Shown one piece after another: positions 15,829-24,746 of a stretch of DNA of 64,000 nucleotides. The stretch's first letter is position 1. Each line of letters opens with the position of its first letter. Below the pieces are notes generated by a model. It was not told where the DNA came from and did no database searches. It was given only the letters and a program-made list of their open reading frames with translations. This DNA is from an uncultured Acetatifactor sp. Lineage in GTDB: Bacteria > Bacillota > Clostridia > Lachnospirales > Lachnospiraceae. The stretch spans positions 1-64,000 of the forward strand of contig CATKYJ010000022.1 in the NCBI GenBank assembly GCA_949840885.1. The letters are read 5' to 3'. The position numbers and the translations under genes were made by a program.

Positions 15829-16863
15829 TTACAGCCTACCGCCCGGAATCGGGCAGATGCAGACAGGGTGGGGCATGGACGCACAAATTCCTGTATGCTC
15901 CAACCGTCCGCCCTCCGGAAGGATCCGCAACACCGTAATTTCGTCCGAACCCTGATTGGCCACCACCACATATTCCCCCATGACGGCGAAATCCCTGGGG
16001 ATTTTTCCTCCTGTGGGGACTATCTGGCGCAGGGCGAGCCCTCCGTCCTTTTGCATGGAAAAGGATGCTATGCTGTCGTGGCCGCGGTTGCTGACAAAAA
16101 GGCTGTCTTCATGGATGCGGATTGCGGCCACGGTATTTTCCGCGGAACATCCCTCTGGCAATGTGGATTCTACTGCCTCCAGGACATACGCACCGTCCTT
16201 TTCCCGGAAAACAGCCACCTGGCTGCCCAGTTCGCAGGCCACATAGATAAGGTTGTGCACTTTCGGATGGAATTCCAGGTGCCTCGGCCCTGCTCCGGCC
16301 GGAAGCTTCAGCGCTTTCCCTGTGTCCCGCAGCTCGCCTCTATCCGCATCCAGATGGTAAATCGAAACCCTGTCCGTCCCCAGATCCACCGCAAAGACCT
16401 GCTCTCCCCGGACTTTTGCGAAATGCATATGAGGCCCCTCCTGCCTGGCAGGGTTGCTGCCGCTTCCCGTCTCCTGCAGCAAGTCCGCAACGCCCATGAG
16501 ACTTCCATCCTTGTCCAGCCTGCAGACCGCAAGGGAGCCGCCGGAGTAATTGGCCGCAATCAGATACCTCTCCTCTTCATCCAGGCAGATGTGGCAGGGG
16601 TCAGCGCCTCTGGTGGAGACACAGCCCAAAGGATTTAATCCATAGTCTTTTACCTCAAATGCACGTACATTCCCTGCTGGAGCCAGTTCCTCCACCGCGT
16701 ATAGCACAGATCCCCCCCAGCGCAAAGTCAGCCAGGAGGGGTTTTCGGCTCCCGCGTACCCATAGAGCTTTGTAATCCGCCCCTTATCTGTGTCCAGAGA
16801 ATATTTCGCAATGTTCTCTTCCTCCCTGCCCCCATAGGAGCCCACAAAAAACTCGTACCTCAT
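15829..16863 (-). CDS. lactonase family (YbhE-type beta-propeller, 6-phosphogluconolactonase-like)
   Basis: 344 residues, normal for the seven-bladed lactonase family; no signal peptide. Starts at the ATG at 16863 after GGGGAGGTCGGG. Family features: FFVGSYGGREEENIAKYSLD, NPSWLTLRW, GADPCHICLDEEERYLIAANY, GPHMHFAKV, GPRHLEFHPKVHNLIYVACEL and HDSIASFSM. These enzymes open sugar lactones. In this cluster it could act on an aldono- or uronolactone made during glycan breakdown, or be the general pentose-phosphate enzyme. Last gene of glycan cluster 1. Confidence 0.88.
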   Translation of the reverse strand: MRYEFFVGSYGGREEENIAKYSLDTDKGRITKLYGYAGAENPSWLTLRWGGSVLYAVEELAPAGNVRAFEVKDYGLNPLGCVSTRGADPCHICLDEEERYLIAANYSGGSLAVCRLDKDGSLMGVADLLQETGSGSNPARQEGPHMHFAKVRGEQVFAVDLGTDRVSIYHLDADRGELRDTGKALKLPAGAGPRHLEFHPKVHNLIYVACELGSQVAVFREKDGAYVLEAVESTLPEGCSAENTVAAIRIHEDSLFVSNRGHDSIASFSMQKDGGLALRQIVPTGGKIPRDFAVMGEYVVVANQGSDEITVLRILPEGGRLEHTGICASMPHPVCICPIPGGRL

Positions 16864-16973
16864 CCCGACCTCCCCGGCCAACCCGTGCTGTTGCCAAATT
16901 TGCTTTTTTCCATTATACGCTAACTTCCGGCTACAGTCAAACCGCGCATTAGCCGGGCGCACGATTCTGTCCG

Positions 16974-18764
16974 TCATGACAAGAATCCGGCCCTGCAGTC
17001 ATTTACCCAAGCGCAGCTATGGTGCAGAAATCCTTTCATCGTATCCGCTTTCACAGGTGCCGCTACTTTCAGATTCCCCATAACGGCAGTGACTGTATTG
17101 TCTTTCACAGTCACGCCGGGAAGTTTGCCGGGGGTCTCCCCTTTATGGAGGATCTCAAAGCCTGTGACGCCAAAGCACTGCTCCATCCCAGCAAAATCCA
17201 GCTCCGTTTCCTCTCCCTGGTAAAGCACGATATCCACACATTTTACACGGTTTGTCTCTCTGTGATCGCCGGTTTCCTCCACATGTCTTTCCTCCGTCAC
17301 ATTGTAAACCGCTTTTTCCTTTCCAAAGAACACCGAAGCTACCAGAATGTGAATGGTGCAGTCTCCGACTTCCACAAAAAACTCGTTCCCCTCCCGGCGA
17401 ATCAGGACACCGGATACCGCACCGCCGACTTCAAACCGCACCCGCAGATCATAGGCTTTTATGCGGCTTTCTTTTACTTTGTCCAAATCCGGATGGCTGT
17501 CGCCGCCATCCAGTCCAAAGCCAAAAATCGTCAGCGCCCTGTTTTTCTCCTGGGCTGTCACCAAAAGCCCTGACGCATAATCATAAAAATCGTGGAGGCA
17601 CCTCATGCAGCAGTAAACAGGCTCCTGTCTGGTACCGAAATAGCTGATATGGCTTCTTCGCTGATTCCAGAACATAGCTTTTTGGAAAGTACCCAGCGTA
17701 AAGTCCTTTGTCAGGTAGGAAGCCGCAATGTCATCCTCTCTTTCATCTTCCGTCCAAAGGTATCTGGTGTACTGAAAGCTCTCCTTGGTCTCCTCCACAA
17801 AATAGGGAATCAATTCCTCCGGGCAATGGCTTCGTGCTGAAAAAAAGCACCTGGGAAGCGTATCCGCCAGTCCGGCTGTATCCAAATCCACCAGAAGAAT
17901 CCGGTAATGCAATGCCCTTTGTATCTGCATTAAAATCTGTTCATTCTGCAGCATGCCATAGAGCCGGCTGTGAGGTCCTGCCCACTGGGCCGTGCGGTAG
18001 TGATAATGCTGCGCAAGGCAACGCCACACCAGGTCATTTAGCTTTTCAGCCAGTGCGACAAATCCTTTGTTTTTCACGTGGCGGAAAATTGCCGCCAGAT
18101 CCTGCAGCATAATAAACGTATAGGACGGGCTGTTGTATTCCTGCAGGGCGCCATGCTTCAAATTAAATTCGCACAGATCTTCCATACGCTTCAAGGCATA
18201 GGCCTGCAGCTCCTCTTTTTCCAGCAGCTCCCCCGTTGCCATCACCACATAAGCGCCCATGATGGAAATATTGGAATACCAGGGTCCTACATTTCGTTTC
18301 ATAATAGATTTACAGGCCATGTCCAAAGCCTCTTTGATCCTCTCCTTGCTCTCTTCGGAAAGCCTTTCCCCATGTTCCTTTAGCAGGTAGTACAGCCTTT
18401 TTGCATTGAAATCCGCCATATTCCAGTCCGGCACATCCATCTCGGACAGACTTTCTTCCAGAAAGTAGGGCCAGATGCCAAAGGTTTCGCTGTCCGTCTC
18501 TCTGTCCTGCAAAGACAGCACTCTCCAAAGAATCCGCTCCGCCCTCTGAACATCTTTCTCCTTTCCCCTGCACATCAAATCACAGGCGTATTCCAGAGAG
18601 CCTGCTACGCCGTGCACCGTGCACTCTTCCAGACGGCTGTGGTAACCGTTTTTACCCCTCCACTCCGTAAGCATGTTTTCCTTTGGGTCAAAGGCTGCGT
18701 CACTTCTTTTTACAATTTCCGCAAAGATTTTCTCTTCCGCTTTATTCAAAAACAGATCGGTCAC
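16974..18764 (-). CDS. unrecognised alpha-toroid/beta-sandwich protein, candidate polysaccharide-active enzyme
   Basis: 596 residues from a GTG at 18764 that overlaps the GH105 stop (GTGA) and follows GGAGGAGGGG. No signal peptide. Residues 1-370 look like helical pairs, rich in aromatic and acidic residues. The segments NVGPWYSNISIMGAYVVMAT, EYNSPSYTFIMLQDLAAIF and WAGPHSRLYGML look like the cleft motifs of toroid lyases and hydrolases. From about 400 on it is beta-rich (RIKAYDLRVRFEVGG; FFVEVGDCTIHILVASVFFG). I do not recognise a named family; a heparinase-like or GH105-like fold is inferred. Its place between GH105 and the lactonase suggests action on the same uronate-containing glycan. 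Confidence 0.7.
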   Translation of the reverse strand: MTDLFLNKAEEKIFAEIVKRSDAAFDPKENMLTEWRGKNGYHSRLEECTVHGVAGSLEYACDLMCRGKEKDVQRAERILWRVLSLQDRETDSETFGIWPYFLEESLSEMDVPDWNMADFNAKRLYYLLKEHGERLSEESKERIKEALDMACKSIMKRNVGPWYSNISIMGAYVVMATGELLEKEELQAYALKRMEDLCEFNLKHGALQEYNSPSYTFIMLQDLAAIFRHVKNKGFVALAEKLNDLVWRCLAQHYHYRTAQWAGPHSRLYGMLQNEQILMQIQRALHYRILLVDLDTAGLADTLPRCFFSARSHCPEELIPYFVEETKESFQYTRYLWTEDEREDDIAASYLTKDFTLGTFQKAMFWNQRRSHISYFGTRQEPVYCCMRCLHDFYDYASGLLVTAQEKNRALTIFGFGLDGGDSHPDLDKVKESRIKAYDLRVRFEVGGAVSGVLIRREGNEFFVEVGDCTIHILVASVFFGKEKAVYNVTEERHVEETGDHRETNRVKCVDIVLYQGEETELDFAGMEQCFGVTGFEILHKGETPGKLPGVTVKDNTVTAVMGNLKVAAPVKADTMKGFLHHSCAWVNDCRAGFLS

Positions 18765-19789
18765 GCTTTCATCCCCTCCTCCAATGCCATAATCGCCAGA
18801 GCCTGTCCGTACAATGTAGTTGTCATAGCGATCTCTTTGTAAGCCTGCGCGTCTTTCATAATCGGTGTGCCGGTAGATACTTTTGTTACGCTTCCATCTT
18901 CATTCACATAGCCGGAAATAGCCCGGATGGTCCGCTCTGACGCGGTAAACAGTTCTCCGGCCTCCCCCCACGTCCTTGCCGCCATATGCAGCCCACAGGC
19001 AATACCCGCGCTGGCGGAAACCTCATCACAGGAACTTTTATCGTCCAGAATCGTACCAAACATACCGTTTTCTCTCTGGCAGCGGCAAAGTCTGTTCAGA
19101 TGGCGCCCCATCCTCTCTATCACTGCGGCTCTGCCCGCAAATGCTCCCAAGGTCTCCAGAATTTCCAGTGTACTAATGAGAATCCAGGCATTGGCCCTCC
19201 CCCAGTGCACACCGCTCATGTGGTCTTTCCGAATCCCATGCCAGCCGTGAAAAAACAATTCCGATTTGTCATCCCAGAGCATCTCATAATGAAGTACAAG
19301 CTGCTTTGCGGCAAACTCGCACCATTCCGGACGGTGTAAATCCCTGCCTGTCCTTGCCAGTAAAATACAGGCCATAAACAAGGTATCCGCCCACATCTGC
19401 TCTTTCATGCCAGGTACATCCTCCGTCACAGTATGCTCCAGGCCTCCGTCCACTGTCAGGGGGGCTTCCTTAGTAAGATACCGTATGGTATCCAGGCACA
19501 CCTGCTTAAGGAATTCTTTTCCGGTACATTTGTACACTTCCCACAAAGTCAGACAAGGGGCCGCGGAATTGATGCTCCGTTTCTGCCCGGCTTCCTCCCC
19601 ATGTGCTTCTGCCCACCGTAGCAGAAAATCCAGGTACCGCAGCTCACCGGTGGCCTCATAAGCCCGCCAGATTCCATATAAGCCCACACCGGGATTCCAG
19701 TCAAAAGCTTCGATGTTCATCTCCCAGTCTGTATCTCTGCCATCCACAATGCGATCCGCAATTTTTTTGATCAAGTCTTTGTTTGACAT
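18761..19789 (-). CDS. GH105 unsaturated rhamnogalacturonyl/uronyl hydrolase
   Basis: 342 residues from an ATG at 19789 after GGGAGGAAAG (an upstream in-frame ATG at 19813 has a weak site). Glyco_hydro_88-type (alpha/alpha)6 barrel. The motifs EQMWADTLFMACILLARTG (with the family's Asp) and GVHWGRANAWILISTLEIL are typical of GH105, as is the FGTILDDKSSCDEVSASAGIA segment near the end. It removes the 4,5-unsaturated uronic acid left by polysaccharide lyases. Cytoplasmic, downstream of GH88; the pair implies that lyase products are imported. Confidence 0.88.
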   Translation of the reverse strand: MSNKDLIKKIADRIVDGRDTDWEMNIEAFDWNPGVGLYGIWRAYEATGELRYLDFLLRWAEAHGEEAGQKRSINSAAPCLTLWEVYKCTGKEFLKQVCLDTIRYLTKEAPLTVDGGLEHTVTEDVPGMKEQMWADTLFMACILLARTGRDLHRPEWCEFAAKQLVLHYEMLWDDKSELFFHGWHGIRKDHMSGVHWGRANAWILISTLEILETLGAFAGRAAVIERMGRHLNRLCRCQRENGMFGTILDDKSSCDEVSASAGIACGLHMAARTWGEAGELFTASERTIRAISGYVNEDGSVTKVSTGTPIMKDAQAYKEIAMTTTLYGQALAIMALEEGMKA

Positions 19790-19823
19790 CTTTCCTCCCA
19801 TACACTTCCTCATTCCCTATAAA

Positions 19824-20954
19824 CTACCAGATGCGGAACTCGTCCCCCAAAAGCATTCTCACTGCCTCCAGCAAAAAGAAATCCCCGTAAATAAGAGGCA
19901 CATGAATCTGTTTGCCGTACATCACGGTGCCGTTTTGCAAGACAGAATCATAGTCTTTTGCAAAATTACAGTGCTCTTTCTCCAAGGCTTTCAGCATTTG
20001 CACCGCACCGGACACATACATGGGCTGCTCCCATTTCGTCACTTCCTCCGCAACGGCAAGCAGGCCGCAGGCCGCTGCAGCCCCTGCGGTGGTGTCTATC
20101 CTTTCGGGCGTCCCGGGGGCGCGGAAATCCACCCTGGGCACAAATCCTGTTGCGCACACATTTGCCAGGAAATAATGGGCGCATCTTTTAGCCGCCTCCA
20201 GGTACTCCTCTTCTCTTGTATACCGGTAAGCCAGGGCGAATCCGTATACTGCCCATGCCTGGCCGCGGGACCAGGAAGAGCCTTCCCCATACCCCTGTCC
20301 TCCCGGCTGGCTCTCCAGTTCCCAGCTATCCGGATTCAGAATTGCCACATGGCCGCTGGATCCGTCAGCGCGGAGCAGCACTTTCAGACTGGTCTGCGCA
20401 TGGGCTTTCGCCACTGCCGCAAACCGCGAGTCTTTTGTCTGTTCCGACGCCCAGAAAAGCAAAGGAAGATTCATCATGCAGTCGATAATCATCCATGTGA
20501 CACGTTCCGGCGCGTCCCAAGCCCGGATGAATTTTCCCTCCGGGTGAAACCGTCCTGCCAGCATCTGCGCTGCAAACAGTCCTCTCTCCCTGGCCGTCTC
20601 ATCGCCTGTTATTCTGTAGTCCGCCACACAGGAAAGGTGGTAGCGGAATCCGTAGTCATGGTCATTTGCCCGAAAGTGCATCAGGTTCTCCGCCAGTTTA
20701 TCCTCCACTCCCCTGGCGGTGTTTTTGTATTTTATGTCTCCTTCCGCCTCGTACATCAGCCAAAGAAGTCCCGGCCAGAAACCGTTGGTCCACCACTCTG
20801 GCGCCAAAGCGCCAAAGTCCTCATATTTTCCGTTCTCCGCAATATACGGGATAGCCGGCCCTATGCGGTCACATTCCGCCGAAAATTTATCTCTTAGCTT
20901 CTTATATAGATCTGCTGTCCATTGCTGTTCCCTTTTGTCCGCCAAAAATTCCAT
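19824..20954 (-). CDS. GH88 unsaturated glucuronyl hydrolase-like
   Basis: 376 residues from an ATG at 20954 after AGAGGAAAGTCGC. Glyco_hydro_88 family: PEWWTNGFWPGLLWLMYE, DHDYGFRYHLSCVADYRIT, VTWMIIDCMMNLPLLFW (with the catalytic-type Asp), GEGSSWSRGQAWAVYGFALA and TTAGAAAACGLLAV. Family members hydrolyse unsaturated glucuronic acid from glycosaminoglycan, ulvan, gellan or related oligosaccharides after lyase attack. No signal peptide. Preceded by a terminator-like hairpin after the binding-protein gene. Confidence 0.9.
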   Translation of the reverse strand: MEFLADKREQQWTADLYKKLRDKFSAECDRIGPAIPYIAENGKYEDFGALAPEWWTNGFWPGLLWLMYEAEGDIKYKNTARGVEDKLAENLMHFRANDHDYGFRYHLSCVADYRITGDETARERGLFAAQMLAGRFHPEGKFIRAWDAPERVTWMIIDCMMNLPLLFWASEQTKDSRFAAVAKAHAQTSLKVLLRADGSSGHVAILNPDSWELESQPGGQGYGEGSSWSRGQAWAVYGFALAYRYTREEEYLEAAKRCAHYFLANVCATGFVPRVDFRAPGTPERIDTTAGAAAACGLLAVAEEVTKWEQPMYVSGAVQMLKALEKEHCNFAKDYDSVLQNGTVMYGKQIHVPLIYGDFFLLEAVRMLLGDEFRIW

Positions 20955-20974
20955 GCGACTTTCCTCTTTCCCGC

Positions 20975-21052
20975 AAAAAACCGCGGTGCCAAGGGCGTAC
21001 AGTATGGGCATCCGCCACTGCCTTGCGCCTTTTTGCCAACCCGCGGTTTTTT
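20975..21052 (-). terminator. terminator-like inverted repeat after the binding-protein gene
   Basis: Perfect 12-bp arms (AAAAAACCGCGG/CCGCGGTTTTTT) enclose 54 bases. On the minus strand the distal arm ends in six Ts, so it could partly stop transcription between the lipoprotein gene and GH88 and keep the binding protein in excess. Confidence 0.55.
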
Positions 21053-21078
21053 CGTTTCTTTTCCTGTTTTTCGGAGCC

Positions 21079-22764
21079 CTACTTCAAATAGTTGGGCAGC
21101 ATCTCTGCGTTGGGCTCGATAAATCCGTTGTTGTTTGCGTACCACTCATTCAAGTACTCTGTAATCTTCTCTCCCCCCGCATCCGAGAAAATCTTCTGGG
21201 CATCTGCCATTGCCTGCTCTACGGTGTAGTTCTCATCCAAAATCGCTTTGGTGTAAGCATCGTCAATCTGGGTTCCGATATTCGCCTGGATAAGCGCCAG
21301 ATCACTAGGCAGAGACGGCTTTGTCTTTAACTGATAGAAAATACGGCTGGGATCCAGGTAGTAGCCGTCTGCTTCGATTACGATCTCCTTTGCGGTCTTT
21401 TCTAAGGGCTTGGATTCGTCAAATTTCAACACGTCCACATAAGGATCCAGAATGCCGCTGGCCGTCATATACATATCGCCATTGTACGCCACCTCCGTAG
21501 AGAATACATCCTGATCCTTTGGCACGTATGCGCCTGTCACCGGGTCAATCTGAGAGTATGTGTCACCGCCGTACTTTAATGTCAAAAGGGTCTCCGGGGT
21601 GTTGAGCCAGTCAATATAAGCCATCACAGCCTCGGGGTGCTCACAGTCCGCGTTAATTGCTGCGTTGGATTGCAAATAGCCGCCGCCTGCAGGCTGGAAC
21701 GCGCCAAACTCCGAAACGGGCAGAGGGATTGCCTTAATTGTAGCATCAGGGTTATTTGCTTTCAGATTCGTCAGTATGTTCAGTACAGCGCCTTTCCCGC
21801 CGTTTAGTCCAAGGAAGCCAAGTTTTCCGTTTAAGAAGTCCTGCTGCGCCTGTGTTCCGGTATCTGTTGCATAGTCCTTGGATACACAGCCTGCGTCATA
21901 CAACTCTTCCATCATGGCAATAGCTGCCTGCGCATGCTCCCAGTGATATTTTATCTCTGTGCTCTGACCTGCAGGATCCGCCTTGTACCAGTCGTCCATC
22001 CAGGAACCCATACCGCCGTACATGGCCCGAATGAGGCTGTTCATGACGCCCGCGTAGCTCAGTGCCAGGGTATCATTCTGGCCGTTTCCGTCCGGATCGT
22101 CATTTGTAAAAGCCTTACATACTTCCACGAAATCTTCCGTTGTCTTAGGCACCTCTAAATCCAGATTCTCCAGCCAGTCTGTACGCACAATCAGATAATG
22201 GTTGGAGGAGGACTTGTTTACCACACCGAACGTATACATCTGTCCGTCCTCTTTGGTCAAAAAGCTCTCCAGCGCAGGATAATCGGTGAGAAGCTGCTTA
22301 TAGGTTGTGCTGTACTGATCGATGACATCATTCAAAGGCATTAAAAGCCCATTGGTATAGAAAGTGTTCATGTTGTCCACACCAAACTCCTCAATCAAAT
22401 CGGGGGCCGTATTGGACGCAAAGAGTGCGTTGTATTTCTCGCCGGATTCCCAGCGGGGAATTGCGATAAACTCTACGTCTACAGGTGCGTTTTCCTGAAT
22501 CCATCTGGTCCAGCGGTTGTCAATGATAGATCCCTCGGAAGCAGGCACATTGTCCCGGTTGTAAACCGCAACGGTAATTTTCTGCCTCTCACCGCCGGGA
22601 TTTTCCGCCGGCGCTTCCCCTGTGGATGCGTTACCGCTCTCCTGCACCGCATTGCTCTCGGAAGAGGCGCCCTGTCCTTCCCCTGTACCGCCGCATGCTG
22701 CAAGCGTCAGCGCCATTGCACCCGTAAGCAGTAATGCCATCAGTTTTGTTGTTCCTTTTTTCAT
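21079..22764 (-). CDS. ABC sugar transporter substrate-binding lipoprotein (LplA-like)
   Basis: 561 residues with a lipoprotein signal peptide (KKGTTKLMALLLTGAMALTL, then AAC, lipid-anchored Cys24) and a Ser/Gly/Glu-rich linker. The mature part is a large type of CUT1 binding protein, as in the LplA family of Firmicutes. The ATG at 22764 follows GAGGAGGAGTATC. First binding step for glycan fragments of cluster 1, feeding the two permeases encoded upstream. No ATPase gene is in the cluster; a shared MsmX-type ATPase elsewhere is usual for this type. Confidence 0.92.
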   Translation of the reverse strand: MKKGTTKLMALLLTGAMALTLAACGGTGEGQGASSESNAVQESGNASTGEAPAENPGGERQKITVAVYNRDNVPASEGSIIDNRWTRWIQENAPVDVEFIAIPRWESGEKYNALFASNTAPDLIEEFGVDNMNTFYTNGLLMPLNDVIDQYSTTYKQLLTDYPALESFLTKEDGQMYTFGVVNKSSSNHYLIVRTDWLENLDLEVPKTTEDFVEVCKAFTNDDPDGNGQNDTLALSYAGVMNSLIRAMYGGMGSWMDDWYKADPAGQSTEIKYHWEHAQAAIAMMEELYDAGCVSKDYATDTGTQAQQDFLNGKLGFLGLNGGKGAVLNILTNLKANNPDATIKAIPLPVSEFGAFQPAGGGYLQSNAAINADCEHPEAVMAYIDWLNTPETLLTLKYGGDTYSQIDPVTGAYVPKDQDVFSTEVAYNGDMYMTASGILDPYVDVLKFDESKPLEKTAKEIVIEADGYYLDPSRIFYQLKTKPSLPSDLALIQANIGTQIDDAYTKAILDENYTVEQAMADAQKIFSDAGGEKITEYLNEWYANNNGFIEPNAEMLPNYLK

Positions 22765-22790
22765 GATACTCCTCCTCTTGTTTTTTACAT

Positions 22791-23669
22791 TTATCCTTTT
22801 ACCGCTCCCAGCATAATCCCTTTTACAAAGTATTTCTGCAGGAACGGATAGATAATCAGCATTGGTATTACCATGACCACTACGCCGGCCGCTCTGATGC
22901 CCGCTGAGGTGATTGCCTGCAAATCCTGGGGATTTGCGGTATTTAATTCCAGTGTCATCACATTCATGCTCTTAATCATCTGCTGTACCAGCACGGAAAG
23001 ATTCTGTTTCACAGGGTCGTTGATATACAGCAGGGCATTCATAAAGGTATTCCAGTGGCTCACACCGTAAAACAAAATCAATGTTGCCATAACGGGCTTT
23101 GACAGGGGCAGGTATATTTTCCATAAAAGAGCCAGTTCCCCGCACCCGTCAATAATGGCCGCCTCCTCCAGTTCCGAAGGAATGCCGTTGAAAAACGTCC
23201 GCATTACGATCATATTGTAGGTATTGATTGCTGCCGGCAGCCACAGCGCCCAGTAGGTATCAATGAGTCCCAGCTTCTGTACCACGATATAGCCGGGAAT
23301 CATACCGCCGGAAAACAACATGGTAAAGACAATCATTTTGGTAAAAAAAGCATTGCCAATAAAGTAGGATTTCGACAAAGGATACGCTGCCAGCACTGTC
23401 ATGACAATACAGATAAGCGTCCCGACCGCCGTAATTACAATACTGTTCCAGGTAGCCCTTACCGCCATGGTACCTTTCAGCAAAAGCAGAAAAGATTCCA
23501 CGGAAAAATCCACAGGCCACAGACCCACTTTTCCGGACTCCACCGCAGAGGCTTTGCTGAATGCGGTGGCAAATACGTTCAGCACAGGAAGAATGCAAAG
23601 CAGGGCAAAAATCCCTACCACAACCATGCTGGTGGTTTCGATTGTTTTTGCGCTAAAAGACTTTCTCAT
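22791..23669 (-). CDS. carbohydrate ABC transporter permease (LplC-like)
   Basis: 292 residues, six predicted membrane helices. The ATPase-contact EAA motif reads EEAAIIDGCGELALLWKIYL followed by P. The C-terminus YFVKGIMLGAVKG is typical of LplC/YtcP permeases. The ATG at 23669 follows GGGGGGCGGAGC. Middle gene of the permease-permease-lipoprotein set; starts 12 bases after the LplB-like stop. Confidence 0.92.
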   Translation of the reverse strand: MRKSFSAKTIETTSMVVVGIFALLCILPVLNVFATAFSKASAVESGKVGLWPVDFSVESFLLLLKGTMAVRATWNSIVITAVGTLICIVMTVLAAYPLSKSYFIGNAFFTKMIVFTMLFSGGMIPGYIVVQKLGLIDTYWALWLPAAINTYNMIVMRTFFNGIPSELEEAAIIDGCGELALLWKIYLPLSKPVMATLILFYGVSHWNTFMNALLYINDPVKQNLSVLVQQMIKSMNVMTLELNTANPQDLQAITSAGIRAAGVVVMVIPMLIIYPFLQKYFVKGIMLGAVKG

Positions 23670-23681
23670 GCTCCGCCCCCC

Positions 23682-24590
23682 TTACCAAAGACTTGCATCG
23701 GCCCGTTTTGCCAGATGGTTTGTGAGCAGCACCAGAGTCATTCCAAGCACGGACTGGAAGAGACCCATGGCGCTGGTCAGGCTAAACTGCATCTGCTCTA
23801 AGCCAACCCGGTATACATAGGTGCTGATCACATCGGAAATGTTGTTTACTGTGGCATTTGTCAGCACATAAATCTGGTCAAATCCCACATTTACCGAACT
23901 TCCCACCGACAGGATCATGTTGATGATAATCGTGGGCATGATGGCCGGAATGGTTACATGTATAATCTGTCTGATCCGCGATGCGCCGTCTATGGACGCT
24001 GCATCGTACAATTCCGTATCCACGCCGGTGAGAGCCGCCAGATAGATTATGGCGGAAAATCCCGTCTCTTTCCATATGCCGGAGCCAAAGTAAATGGCCA
24101 GCCAGGAGCCTTCGCTGTATAGATAGGGGTATGTCTCCCCTGTAAAAAACTTCGTTATTCCGTTGATCATGCCTGTATCCTGGGAAAACAGGTTGATCAC
24201 CATGCCTCCTACAATGGTCCATGCCAGGAAATGGGGCAGGTATACACAGGTCTGGGACAGCTTCTTGAATCGCTCCCTCTTTATCTCGTTCAGCATCAGG
24301 GCCAGAAGAATGGGAAACGGAATTCCTATCAGAAATCTGGTAATGCCCAGCACCAGCGTATTCTGAATGACCCGCAAAATCGCCGGGGTGGAAAAGATCA
24401 GCCTGAAATATTTAAATCCTACAAAGGGGCTTTCCAGAAATCCTTTTCTGATATTGTAATCCTGAAATGCCATTATTACTCCAAACATAGGCAGAAACTT
24501 GAATACGACATAGTAAGCAATCACCGGAAGAAACAGTATCATCAGCGGAAAGCTGCGTTTCCATTTTCTTCTTTTTACTCCTCTGTTCAT
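23682..24590 (-). CDS. carbohydrate ABC transporter permease (LplB-like)
   Basis: 302 residues, six membrane helices; typical start FLPVIAYYVVFKFLPMFGVI and MAFQDYNIRKGFLESPFVGF. The EAA loop reads YDAASIDGASRIRQIIHVTI followed by P. The ATG at 24590 follows GGGAGGAGGAAAGC. First gene of cluster 1; divergent from the yesN-like regulator with about 155 bases between start codons. Confidence 0.92.
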   Translation of the reverse strand: MNRGVKRRKWKRSFPLMILFLPVIAYYVVFKFLPMFGVIMAFQDYNIRKGFLESPFVGFKYFRLIFSTPAILRVIQNTLVLGITRFLIGIPFPILLALMLNEIKRERFKKLSQTCVYLPHFLAWTIVGGMVINLFSQDTGMINGITKFFTGETYPYLYSEGSWLAIYFGSGIWKETGFSAIIYLAALTGVDTELYDAASIDGASRIRQIIHVTIPAIMPTIIINMILSVGSSVNVGFDQIYVLTNATVNNISDVISTYVYRVGLEQMQFSLTSAMGLFQSVLGMTLVLLTNHLAKRADASLW

Positions 24591-24636
24591 GCTTTCCTCC
24601 TCCCGAACGCTTGTGTTCCTTAGCGCCTGTGCCTTT

Positions 24637-24642
24637 ACTATA
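24637..24642 (-). promoter_or_regulatory. -10 element of the cluster 1 operon promoter
   Basis: TATAGT on the minus strand, 47 bases before the LplB-like start. The -35 region is poor, as expected for a promoter that needs an activator such as the divergent AraC-type regulator. Confidence 0.45.
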
Positions 24643-24685
24643 TCACAGGCCTATTTTTGAATGTATGAAAAAATTTGTTCTTACT

Positions 24686-24714
24686 TTGTAAAATTTTGCA
24701 GTTTTTGTTATACT
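24686..24714 (+). promoter_or_regulatory. promoter of the cluster 1 regulator genes
   Basis: TTGTAA, a 17-base spacer and TATACT, 33 bases before the response regulator start. TTTGTT-type repeats (near 24675 and 24703) flank it and may bind the regulator. Confidence 0.55.
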
Positions 24715-24746
24715 GTAATTACAAGCTACAAAAGGAGGCTTCTTTT

